A DNA stretch of 64,000 nt from Winslowiella arboricola (GTDB lineage Bacteria > Pseudomonadota > Gammaproteobacteria > Enterobacterales > Enterobacteriaceae). Under the pieces are notes generated by a model. The model was not told the origin of the DNA and ran no database searches. It saw nothing but the letters and a program-made list of their open reading frames with translations. The position numbers were made by a program, and so were the translations under genes. The stretch lies in assembly GCF_025527015.1 (NCBI RefSeq), contig NZ_JAODIM010000042.1, positions 372,001-436,000 of the forward strand, in the 5' to 3' direction. The first letter of the stretch is position 1; each line of letters opens with the position of its first letter. Below, piece after piece: positions 47,487 to 55,313 of the stretch.

Positions 47487-47719
47487 TGACCCTGACCCGA
47501 AATCCTGCTCAATTTCGTAACAGAATTTCGGCATGATGCATACTCCCCTGAACGGAGGTGGTGCCGATGAAAAAATCACGATTCACCGAAGAGCAGATTG
47601 TCTTTGCCCTGAAGCAGGCTGAGCTGGGTACGTCAGTGCCGGAAGTCTGCCGCAAGCTGGGTATATCCGACGCCAATTTTTACACGTGGCGGGGATACGA
47701 GCGCGCTCAACCCAACTAG
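47487..47719 (+). mobile_element. IS3-family insertion sequence remnant (left end and start of orfA)
   Basis: From 47487 ('CTGACCCTGACCCG', resembling an IS3-group terminal repeat) to the start of a transposase orfA at 47567 with GGAGG 12 bases upstream. The orfA product begins 'MKKSRFTEEQIVFALKQAE' and contains a helix-turn-helix ('VPEVCRKLGISDANFYTWR'), as in IS407/IS2-type elements. Homology stops at about 47693; the frame then reads 9 unrelated codons to a TAG at 47717-47719. The rest of the IS is gone. Confidence 0.85.
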
Positions 47720-47787
47720 CAAGCTTGATTATAGGTTTGTTCAAGAATAAATTAACATCCTAATTTCTATACTTTTAAGGTTAGTTC

Positions 47788-48483
47788 ATGGCTTGTAGTA
47801 GGGGAAAAGCTTCTCCAAACGCAAATACAATTAGACGGCTTTTTGCAAGTTCAGGCGGTTTTTGCCAAAATCCACAATGCTTGCAACCTTTGTTTGTTGA
47901 TGCTGGTGACAAAAACATAACAATTGGAGAACTTGCTCACATTTTCAGCGCCATTGATAATGGTCCAAGAACCAATACTGATCTAACTGATGAGCAGCGA
48001 GGCCAATTTGATAACATCATTCTTGTATGCGCTAATTGCCATACGAAAATTGACAAGGCAGAAGAACATTTTACTGATGAAATGATCCGCTCTTGGAAAA
48101 AAGACCATATCGATAAGATTAATGCAACTTTTGGCGTTAAAACATACGAGAACAGAGAATCTGTTAGACAGGAGTTAGAAAAATACTTCAGAGAAAACAA
48201 TACGATTTTTGTAACATATGGGCCAACCCAAGAGAATAGCGTTGACCCCGAAAATCCAAATGCAGAAGTGTGGTTAAGGAAAATACAATCTCACATCTTA
48301 CCCAACAATAGAAAAATACAGCGACTAGTTGAACAAAACTATCATCTCATGAGTGAAGATGAAAAGAATGTTTTTTCAAAGCTTTGCGTTCATATAGATG
48401 ACTTTGAATCAAAGCATTTGGGTTTAACCGATGCTAATGGTAGTAGGTTTCCAGAGGCTGCATCAGAACTATTTATAGGATGA
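47788..48483 (+). CDS. HNH endonuclease-like protein, first gene of an AT-rich three-gene operon
   Basis: 231 aa. An HNH site with zinc ligands is evident: Cys26/Cys31 ('FCQNPQC'), His51 ('ELAHIFSA'), Asn76 ('FDNIILVC') and Cys81/Cys84/His85 ('CANCHTKID'). The N-terminal 'NTIRRLFASSGG' resembles HNH proteins found in bacterial conflict systems. The C-terminal 120 residues are helical and unassigned, possibly a sensor or partner-binding domain. Base composition is far more AT-rich than the window average, indicating transfer. Its stop overlaps the next gene as ATGA. Confidence 0.85.
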   Translation: MACSRGKASPNANTIRRLFASSGGFCQNPQCLQPLFVDAGDKNITIGELAHIFSAIDNGPRTNTDLTDEQRGQFDNIILVCANCHTKIDKAEEHFTDEMIRSWKKDHIDKINATFGVKTYENRESVRQELEKYFRENNTIFVTYGPTQENSVDPENPNAEVWLRKIQSHILPNNRKIQRLVEQNYHLMSEDEKNVFSKLCVHIDDFESKHLGLTDANGSRFPEAASELFIG

Positions 48484-49139
48484 ATTCAATGAGCATAAAT
48501 GCAAGTGAAGGCTATATTTCATGGATGGTCGGAAAATTACAAGAAAGCAAAGGTGTTGAAAATATTGAGGTAGCAGATAATGGGACTTTAGTGGTTATTA
48601 CTACTGGGGGGGAAACCTATTCAATTGGAGCAATCAACACTGGCCGGATAACATGCCCCGAGCTAAATGAATATCTAGAGAATAAGGAAATTTATTTGCT
48701 ATCAGTCAAGGGGGGTGTTGAATTTATCTCTGGGGATGCAATGAAATTGCTTGAGCAAAAAAAAATAGGAGTGGATTCATTTGGGCATATTGCATCTTCT
48801 TTAAGTTCTAACAATCCACATGAACATATTGACAAAGAACATTTGTTTATTAATCGAGTGTTCAAACAACATTCACATGTAAGCTCTGTAGAGCGAGAGA
48901 CCAACAAAAAATATAGACTTAAAAGACGTGGGATGGCGGATTTGGTTATTGTTGCTGTGAATGATTATGATATGACAGCGGGTTCTGTAAGAGATGCTAT
49001 AGGGCTGCATGGCAATTGTGATATTGTTTTTTCTTCCAATCCTAATGGGCGGTTGACGACTCCGGCAAAAGAAGCCGCTGAAAGTATTGGGGTGGAACTT
49101 TACAAGTTAAGTGATTTATTGCGAAGAATTTCACGGTAG
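48480..49139 (+). CDS. Uncharacterised protein, middle gene of the HNH operon
   Basis: 219 aa, not recognised. The N-terminal 100 residues are alpha/beta without clear motifs. The C-terminal part, 'MADLVIVAVNDYDMTAG' then 'DIVFSSNPNGRLTTPAKEAA' and 'GVELYKLSDLLRRI', recalls the end of Mrr-like restriction folds (strand, 'T.A...A', strand, 'L..L'), but I see no convincing PD-(D/E)xK residues. It overlaps both neighbours (ATGA and TAGTG), so the three proteins are probably made in fixed ratio and may form a complex. ATG 48489 is an alternative start. Confidence 0.8.
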   Translation: MNSMSINASEGYISWMVGKLQESKGVENIEVADNGTLVVITTGGETYSIGAINTGRITCPELNEYLENKEIYLLSVKGGVEFISGDAMKLLEQKKIGVDSFGHIASSLSSNNPHEHIDKEHLFINRVFKQHSHVSSVERETNKKYRLKRRGMADLVIVAVNDYDMTAGSVRDAIGLHGNCDIVFSSNPNGRLTTPAKEAAESIGVELYKLSDLLRRISR

Positions 49140-49462
49140 TGGATTTTAAAAATACGATTAAATCGATCTGTGATGTTATTATATGTCATAGTTTCTATGT
49201 GGTTGATATATATGTGTTTGGATCAGCATTAAAGAATTTTGGCAGCGCAAATGACATTGACATACTTGTGATGGGTGATAGTGTCGACGGTTTATTATTA
49301 AAGGGAAAGCTGCGAGATCTGGGTTTGTTTATTCCAGTTCATGTTATCTCAATGACTCGTACTGAAGAGTATGAGTTGAATTTTATTAAATCCGTTGGGG
49401 CTTCTCTGCTTGTTGTTGATAAAAGCGTTGAGGTTGATTTTGTATATGATAAATTGTATTAG
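49139..49462 (+). CDS. Minimal nucleotidyltransferase (Pol-beta superfamily, MNT type)
   Basis: 107 aa. The signature is clear: 'VFGSALKNFGSANDIDIL', with Gly28-Ser29 and the metal-binding Asp39 and Asp41. Such small proteins act as antitoxins (MntA, which AMPylates HepT) or in defence operons; no HEPN partner is present here. The GTG start shares a G with the TAG stop of the middle gene. The TAG stop overlaps the stop of the convergent PIN pseudogene. Confidence 0.85.
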   Translation: MDFKNTIKSICDVIICHSFYVVDIYVFGSALKNFGSANDIDILVMGDSVDGLLLKGKLRDLGLFIPVHVISMTRTEEYELNFIKSVGASLLVVDKSVEVDFVYDKLY

Positions 49463-50240
49463 TCGCGACTTGATCTTACACTGGACCTTGAAAGGTTGAG
49501 AATTACCGATATCTCTTCTATTTCCTGAATGTTTCTATGTGAAAAACTATGTAGTTCTTGATCTACATGCTCAGTTATAAATTCATTTAATGAATTATAG
49601 AGTAAAAATTCATTGTGTAAACCAAGATTGGCCAGGTCTTTTTTTAAATCAGAATGGAACTCTTTTTTTGTTTGTCTGGAGACATAAAGTTATGTGAGTT
49701 ATTTGTAATAAAAGCAATCATATCTTCCATTTTACTCTTGTGTAAATATTGTTCAGCCCATTCCAGATTAACGCATCTCTATAGCCTTTTTCATGGTCTC
49801 TAAATGGCCGCTTGGGAAAAATTTCTTTTTTAATAACAGATCATTATCAATGTATGATGATGATATAATATGTGTGTTGGGGAACATTTTTAACAATTCA
49901 TTTTGAAAGCTGAATTTTTTGATTTCATCATTTAAATCATCGGTGAGAAACTAATTTTCTGATAGTTTCTTTATTCTCCCTTTTAATTGGATTATTACTT
50001 TTTGCAACTTTTCAAGTTCCTCATTGTTTTTTTGGTTTCCTTGAATACTACGAAAGGTATGATGAGTTGATTTTCTGCTGTGTTATTAATAAAGTTAGAT
50101 AGAACTTGAAACATAGCGCTAGACATCTTCCAATTATTATAAAATATGTTCGTATCTATTAGTATTAATATTTTATTTCTTCCGTTATACTTGATTGAAT
50201 ACTGTGCCTGAAATAACCTCGCAGTATTGCTTTTGGAACG
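49459..50240 (-). pseudogene. Broken PIN-domain (DUF4935-like) RNase gene
   Basis: No intact frame exists on the plus strand, but the minus strand carries a gene split over frames. In order: 'NKILILIDTNIFYNNW' (PIN catalytic Asp), a coiled-coil-like 'NEELEKLQKVIIQLKGRIKK', an in-frame TAG, 'FLTDDLNDEIKKFSFQNELL', then after another shift 'KRPFRDHEKGYRDALIW' (the second acidic PIN motif), then after another shift a helical end finishing 'LSRSSVRSSRD' with TAA at 49459-49461. At least three frameshifts and one stop. No convincing start codon remains. AT-rich like the convergent HNH operon. Confidence 0.8.
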
Positions 50241-50782
50241 TTATAAGTATAAGCGGAAACTTTCCCGTTCTGCTTCATTTCTTAAATAAAATAAATGAAT
50301 GGCGAGCCATTTTGTCAAAAACTCAGCGTAAAAACAACGTAATAAAATCTGCATAGCTGACCTGCGCCCAGTTGTTTGACACGCAATAGTTTCAGAAAAG
50401 TCTGGCACAAAGCGGACCGACATTATGGATCATTCATTATAGGCGTGTCCGATGTGTGGGGACTTCAACTAAGCGATATGCATAGCCCAGGTTAACCCCT
50501 TTTTAGCGCGGTATAATGCTTCTTGCGTACCACATGCCGCCCTTTAACCCCAACCTCTCCGGCCTTATCAGGCCTGCGCGCTTCGCTTGCCAACCCCCGT
50601 GTACTATGTGGGTGTGGCGGTCTTGCTGTCCCCCTGATCGTACCACAGCGTTCTCGCAGTCAAGGGCTGCGCGTGCTAGCACTCTTGCGGCCTGAAGGCC
50701 GTCGCTGACCTTTGACTGTCTGCACTGCGCTGTGTTGACGGGGGGCCGGGCAATTCCGCCCTGGCAATCTGAGGGTCATCTT
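50241..50782. other. Non-coding junction region
   Basis: The left 200 bases are AT-rich and contain only a 60-codon minus-strand frame that I do not believe. From about 50500 composition becomes GC-rich, with many short direct CG-rich words and a promoter-like 'GGTATAAT' at 50511-50518. The segment up to 50782 resembles, from memory, the DNA that precedes the same small gene on enterobacterial conjugative plasmids. No RNA gene was identified. Confidence 0.5.
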
Positions 50783-51043
50783 ATGAACGATAAATCGCAC
50801 ATTTCGCTGGAACAACGTGTTTGCCTGGTTTGCGGTACTACGTTCGACACAGGCTGCATTCTGCTGGACGGGCGTCTTCGCGCTAGCATGGAGCAGCATA
50901 CGACGACAGGCTGGGGGATCTGCACTGAATATCAACAACTGTTCGATGAAGGTTATGTCGCTCTGGTCGAATGCGATCCGCAGCGCAGTGATATGTTATC
51001 GGGAGACACACGCATAAAACATCATAGTATTACGCTAAGATAA
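50783..51043 (+). CDS. Truncated plasmid-type small protein (cysteine-containing)
   Basis: 86 aa. Begins 'MNDKSHISLEQRVCLVCG', with a CxxC at Cys14/Cys17 and a third Cys25. I recall this N-terminus from small uncharacterised proteins on enterobacterial conjugative plasmids, which continue for roughly 40 more residues; here the last dozen residues look unrelated, so the gene is probably truncated. AGGGT before the ATG serves as ribosome site. Function unknown. Confidence 0.55.
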   Translation: MNDKSHISLEQRVCLVCGTTFDTGCILLDGRLRASMEQHTTTGWGICTEYQQLFDEGYVALVECDPQRSDMLSGDTRIKHHSITLR

Positions 51044-51211
51044 TCACGGGAAGTCAGGCAATGGGAAGCGTAACATTATTCTGCAATTGACTGATTTAAA
51101 ATCACTGTTATCTAATTATAGGGTGTTCAAAATATAAGCTGTGATGATTTTAACACGCTGACCGCTGTGCTACAGTCCTGCGTGTGTCAAACGGACGACA
51201 GGACAGCGGCA

Positions 51212-52141
51212 ATGAATGCCAGTACACCCACACCGCACGATGCAGTCTTCAAACAGTTCCTTACCCGCACTGAGACTGCCAGGGATTTCCTGGAAATCCA
51301 TCTGCCGCCAGCGCTGCTGGCACGTTGCGATCTGAAGACACTAAAGCTGGAGTCTGGCAGCTTTATCGAGCGAGAGTTACGCGGGATTCAGTCTGACATC
51401 CTCTACTCGCTACAGACTGACAGCGGTGAGGGTTATATTTACTGTCTGATTGAGCATCAGAGTAAGCCCGACAGGCTGATGACTTTCCGCCTGATGCGTT
51501 ATGCGCTGGCAGCGATGCAGCGGCATCTTGATAACAACAGGAAGAAAAAAGAATTGCCGCTGGTGATTCCTGTCCTGTTTTACCATGGCAGGGATAGCCC
51601 CTACCCGCACTCCATGAACTGGCTGGATGCGTTCAGTGATGCGGAATCGGCGCGGCAGCTTTACTGCGGCCATTTTCCACTGGTGGATGTTACTGTGATC
51701 AGCGACGATGACATTATCCGGCACCGGCGTGTTGCTGCGCTGGAGCTGGTGCAGAAGCATATTCGCCAGCGGGATATAGCGGAACTGGAGCCGCATCTGG
51801 TCATGCTGTTGCAGCTGGATTACACTACACCCGAGCAGCTAGAGGCTTTATTCAGCTATATGCTGATGGCCGGGGATACGGAAAATCCTGGCCTGTTAAT
51901 CAGCAGCCTGGCGCAGAGTTTACCGCAACACGAGGAGATACTGATGACCATCGCGCAAAAACTTCAGGATAAAGCCCGGAAGGAGGGAATGCTGCTGGGC
52001 GAGCAGAAAGGTCGTCAGGCCGAACGTCTGGAAACCAAACTGGAAATCGCCCGTAAGATGCTGGCAAATGGTATGGATCACAACACAGTGATGACGATGA
52101 CCGGTCTGACTCAAGACGACGTCGAGCTTTTCTGTCATTAA
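51212..52141 (+). CDS. Rpn-family recombination-promoting nuclease / PD-(D/E)xK transposase-like protein
   Basis: 309 aa. N-terminal 'PHDAVFKQFL' and the PD-(D/E)xK core, Asp62 ('QSDILY') with Glu81-x-Gln83...Lys85 ('LIEHQSKPDRLM'), identify the RpnA-E group (formerly YhgA-like transposases). The C-terminal third contains a charged coil-like helix ('LGEQKGRQAERLETKLEIARKML') and the usual 'MTGLTQDDVE' end. Rpn proteins cut DNA and promote RecA-independent recombination; some act with antitoxin-like short forms. The gene appears intact and sits next to tRNA-Asn at the island edge. Confidence 0.9.
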   Translation: MNASTPTPHDAVFKQFLTRTETARDFLEIHLPPALLARCDLKTLKLESGSFIERELRGIQSDILYSLQTDSGEGYIYCLIEHQSKPDRLMTFRLMRYALAAMQRHLDNNRKKKELPLVIPVLFYHGRDSPYPHSMNWLDAFSDAESARQLYCGHFPLVDVTVISDDDIIRHRRVAALELVQKHIRQRDIAELEPHLVMLLQLDYTTPEQLEALFSYMLMAGDTENPGLLISSLAQSLPQHEEILMTIAQKLQDKARKEGMLLGEQKGRQAERLETKLEIARKMLANGMDHNTVMTMTGLTQDDVELFCH

Positions 52142-52233
52142 TCAGTTTAGCTGACGTCGTATTTTATTTGCTGCGTCAGTATGCCTGTACCCTTGCTTAT
52201 CTTCTGCCACCGATTTGCTAAGCGCACAATGCA

Positions 52234-52268
52234 AAAAGCCCGCTCAGGTTTCCCTGAGCGGGCTTTTC
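52234..52268. terminator. Terminator between the Rpn gene and tRNA-Asn
   Basis: Stem AAAAAGCCCGCTCAGG / CCTGAGCGGGCTTTT with loop TTTC, ending in T-runs in both directions; downstream of both the plus-strand Rpn gene and the minus-strand tRNA gene. Confidence 0.88.
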
Positions 52269-52274
52269 TATGTA

Positions 52275-52350
52275 TGGCTCCTCTGACTGGACTCGAACCA
52301 GTGACATACGGATTAACAGTCCGCCGTTCTACCGACTGAACTACAGAGGA
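52275..52350 (-). tRNA. tRNA-Asn (GTT)
   Basis: 76-base cloverleaf on the minus strand beginning TCCTCTGTAGTTCAGTCGG and ending in GAGGAGCCA, with encoded CCA. The anticodon GTT is in GACTGTTAATCC, and the T-loop is GGTTCGAGTCC. In E. coli, asn tRNA genes also lie beside nac and cbl and serve as integration sites. No duplicated 3' end was seen on the other side of the island. Confidence 0.97.
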
Positions 52351-52857
52351 ATCGTTGGAACGGGGCGAATATTAGCGATGCCGCTGGTGAATGTCAAAGG
52401 CGGAATTCACCTTTTCAGTGCGTTTGCTGGCAAAAACAGCGAATTGCTGTTTTTCCGGCTGATATGGCTGAAATCTAATCTGCTGACTGGATCCCACTTT
52501 AAAGCGATTTCAGGGCAGATGTTAGATGTGTGTCAAATTTTTGTTATTTGTCGATTTTAAAACGCGTGTTTCAGTGCTTTTATTATGAAAGTTTCAAACT
52601 AGATAATTATGAAACAAACGAACTAAAATAATTGCGCAGGTCACTTTTGTGCAAAAAGTGAAACAAAGTTTTGAAATAAATATTTTAATTAACAATAAGT
52701 TGATTAAAAGATGCAAGCGGTAATTTTAGCAGCAGAATCATAGAGTCTGACCTCTACCTACTCATAAAGTCGTCGGTGACGTTGTGTGAATGTAAAAGAT
52801 ATTTTTCATTCGTCGTCCAGCCCAGCCTTCGCATGTTAACGATTATAAGGGTTACCC
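52351..52857 (+). other. 507-base regulatory region before the sugar importer
   Basis: No gene seen. The right part is AT-rich and carries a set of TGAAAC-like words (52586-52675). The importer's ribosome site lies in AAGGGTTACCC just before 52858. Confidence 0.65.
52586..52675. promoter_or_regulatory. Cluster of TGAAA(C/G) operator-like words
   Basis: TGAAAGTTTCA at 52586-52596 is a perfect 11-bp palindrome. TGAAACAAACG (52610-52620) and TGAAACAAAGTTTTG (from 52659) repeat its half-site. Such repeated half-sites before a sugar importer suggest binding of a local repressor, for example of the RpiR or LacI type; the protein is not encoded in this window next to it. Confidence 0.4.
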
Positions 52858-53781
52858 ATGAACTTCAAAAAAGCGATCGTAACGTCGATGTTAGCCTGCA
52901 TGTTGCCAACAGCCGCCTTTGCCAAAGATATTCAGGTCGGTGTATCCATGGCGCTATTTGATGACAACTTTCTGACTATTGTGCGCACCGCGATTCAGAA
53001 AGAGATGCAGCAGGATGGTGTAAAAGGGCAGGTTGAAGACGCCAAAGGCGACGTTGCTCAACAATTGCAGCAGGTACAGAACTTTATTGGTCAGGGTGTG
53101 GACGCGATTATCGTCAACCCGGTGGATACCAATGCGGTAAAACCGATTATGGATCAGGCGACCAAAGCGGGCATTCCGCTGGTGTTTGTTAACCGCCGTC
53201 CACAGGCACCGCTAACCGATAAAATGGCTTACGTAGGCTCCGATTCCGAACTGGCTGGTCGCTTGCAGATGGAAGCGCTGGCGAAAGCGTTAAACGGTAA
53301 AGGCAACGTGGCGATTCTGCTGGGCGACCTGGCGAACGAAGCGACCCGCGACCGTACCAAAGGTGTGGAAGCGGTAGCAGCGAAATTCCCTGATATCAAA
53401 ATCGTGCAGAAACAGACTGCCAAATTCCAGCGTAATGATGCGGTGGATGTGGTCAGTAACTGGCTGACCGCCGGTGATGAGATCAACGCCATTGCCTCCA
53501 ACAACGATGAAATGGCGATTGGTGCGTTACAGGCGCTGGGTAAAAACAGCGATAACGTGCTGATTGCCGGTGTCGATGGCACACCAGACGCATTACAGAT
53601 GATCAAGAACGGCAAAATGGTCGCCACCGTCTTCCAGGATGCGAAAGGACAGGGTGAAGGTTCGGTTCAGACCGCGATCAAGCTGGTAAAAGGCGAGAAA
53701 GTGCAGAAAAACGTGATGATCCCTTATCAGCTGATCACCAAGGATAACTACGTCGAATTCACCAGCAAGAACCTTAAATAA
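52858..53781 (+). CDS. Sugar ABC transporter substrate-binding protein (ribose/myo-inositol type)
   Basis: 307 aa periplasmic binding protein of the RbsB superfamily with signal peptide cut near 'TAAFAKD' (residue 22). Features 'GVDAIIVNPVDTNAVKPI', 'GIPLVFVNRRP', 'AIASNNDEMAIGALQAL' and 'GVDGTPDALQ' are close to inositol-binding proteins such as IbpA and rhizopine-binding MocB, closer than to RbsB. First gene of a binding protein-ATPase-permease set. Confidence 0.92.
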   Translation: MNFKKAIVTSMLACMLPTAAFAKDIQVGVSMALFDDNFLTIVRTAIQKEMQQDGVKGQVEDAKGDVAQQLQQVQNFIGQGVDAIIVNPVDTNAVKPIMDQATKAGIPLVFVNRRPQAPLTDKMAYVGSDSELAGRLQMEALAKALNGKGNVAILLGDLANEATRDRTKGVEAVAAKFPDIKIVQKQTAKFQRNDAVDVVSNWLTAGDEINAIASNNDEMAIGALQALGKNSDNVLIAGVDGTPDALQMIKNGKMVATVFQDAKGQGEGSVQTAIKLVKGEKVQKNVMIPYQLITKDNYVEFTSKNLK

Positions 53782-53813
53782 TCGTTCCTGACCCAGCTGT
53801 ACGGAGGTGACGT

Positions 53814-55298
53814 ATGACCGCTTATGCGCTTGAAGCCGAAGGCATCAGCAAGTTTTTCCCTGGGGTAAAAGCACTGAATAAGGTGTCGTTACGGGTTAAG
53901 CCAGGAACGGTTCATGCTCTGATGGGAGAGAACGGCGCGGGTAAATCGACTTTAATGAAATGCCTCATCGGGATTTACCGTCCCGATGACGGCATCATCC
54001 GCATTAAAGGCGAGCCGGTGCAGTTTGATGACACCATGGACGCACTGCGTTCTGGCATCTCGATGATCCACCAGGAGCTTAATCTGGTGCCGCATATGAC
54101 GGTAGCCGAGAATATCTGGTTAGGCCGGGAACCGATGAAGTACGGTTTTGTCGACCACGCCAGGCTCAATAAAATCACCGCTGAACTGCTTAGCAAACTG
54201 AACATTCGTCTTAAAGCCCACCAGATGGTCGGCGAGCTAAGTATTGCCGCCCAGCAGATGGTGGAAATTGCCAAAGCGGTGTCGTGGAATGCTGACATTG
54301 TGATTATGGATGAGCCAACCTCCGCCCTGACCGAAGGGGAAGTGGCGCATCTGTTTACCATTATTCGTGACCTGCGGACGCAGGGCAAAGCCATCATCTA
54401 TATCAGTCATAAAATGGATGAGATCTTTGCCATTACCGATGAAGTCAGCGTGTTCCGTGATGGCGCCTGGGTGGCGAGCGATCAGACCGCCAGTTATACG
54501 CGCCAGTCGCTGATTACCCAGATGGTCGGCCGCGAATTAACCCAGCTGTTCCCGAAATTTAATAACGATATCGGCAGCGACGTGCTGACGGTGCGCAACC
54601 TGACGCTGAAGGACAAGTTTCACGATATCAGTTTCAGCGTGCGACGCGGCGAAATCCTTGGCGTGGCCGGGCTGGTCGGCGCCGGACGCAGTGAAGTGAT
54701 GGAAAGTCTGTTTGGTATGGCGTCGTATGACAGTGGCGAGTTGCTGATCGATGGCGTGCCAACCCGTATTGACTCGCCGTCGGTAGCGATTGAAAAAGGA
54801 CTGGCGTTCCTGACTGAGGATCGCAAAAAGTCGGGCCTGTTTCTGGTGCTGTCGGTGATGGAAAATATGAGCATCGTCAATATGCCGGAATATATCGGCA
54901 AGGCAGGCTTTGTCAGCCATGTGCAGATGGCGAAGGATTGCATGGAGCAGATCCGCCGGCTCAATATTAAAACGCCCACCATGGATCAAATTATCAACAA
55001 CCTCAGCGGCGGTAATCAGCAGAAAGTGTTGATTGCGCGCTGGCTGCTGGCGCAACCGAAAATCCTGATTCTTGACGAGCCAACGCGCGGCATTGATGTC
55101 GGCGCGAAAGCAGAAATCTATCGTCTGATCAGTGAACTGGCGAACCGCGGTGTCGCCATCATTATGGTGTCGTCTGAACTGCCGGAAATCCTTGGCATGA
55201 GCGACCGGGTAATGGTGATGCATGAAGGTCGTATTACCGGCATTCTCGATAAAGAAGACGCCGATCAGGAAACCATTATGTCGCTGGCATCCGAGTGA
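53814..55298 (+). CDS. Sugar ABC transporter ATP-binding protein (RbsA/MglA type)
   Basis: 494 aa with two ABC modules. The first has Walker A 'GENGAGKST' and Walker B 'IVIMDEPTSALTEGE'; the second has a degenerate Walker A 'GLVGAGRSE' but intact signature 'LSGGNQQKV' and 'LILDEPTRGIDVG'. This asymmetry is normal in the family. A GGAGG ribosome site precedes the ATG, and the gene lies 32 bases after the binding-protein gene. Confidence 0.94.
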   Translation: MTAYALEAEGISKFFPGVKALNKVSLRVKPGTVHALMGENGAGKSTLMKCLIGIYRPDDGIIRIKGEPVQFDDTMDALRSGISMIHQELNLVPHMTVAENIWLGREPMKYGFVDHARLNKITAELLSKLNIRLKAHQMVGELSIAAQQMVEIAKAVSWNADIVIMDEPTSALTEGEVAHLFTIIRDLRTQGKAIIYISHKMDEIFAITDEVSVFRDGAWVASDQTASYTRQSLITQMVGRELTQLFPKFNNDIGSDVLTVRNLTLKDKFHDISFSVRRGEILGVAGLVGAGRSEVMESLFGMASYDSGELLIDGVPTRIDSPSVAIEKGLAFLTEDRKKSGLFLVLSVMENMSIVNMPEYIGKAGFVSHVQMAKDCMEQIRRLNIKTPTMDQIINNLSGGNQQKVLIARWLLAQPKILILDEPTRGIDVGAKAEIYRLISELANRGVAIIMVSSELPEILGMSDRVMVMHEGRITGILDKEDADQETIMSLASE

Positions 55299-55313
55299 GG
55301 CGTAAGGAAAACT

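Noticed and set aside
49139..49462. MntA-HepT toxin-antitoxin system
   Set aside because: The nucleotidyltransferase fits MntA, but no HEPN-domain (HepT) gene lies beside it; its neighbours are the unknown protein and an HNH protein.
50241..50423. 60-codon minus-strand frame directly upstream of the PIN pseudogene
   Set aside because: No ribosome site and no recognisable family; it is in frame with the PIN remnant but separated by a stop, and its composition looks non-coding.
50523..50708. 61-codon plus-strand frame rich in Arg, Leu and Pro
   Set aside because: Composition reflects GC-rich non-coding DNA; no start context and no family resemblance.
46900..52350. Prophage or integrative element with integrase
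   Set aside because: No integrase, structural or replication genes and no duplicated tRNA end were found.
52351..52857. Possible riboswitch or small RNA in the long leader of the sugar importer
   Set aside because: No conserved riboswitch core or stable nested stem could be recognised; the repeats look like protein-binding sites.
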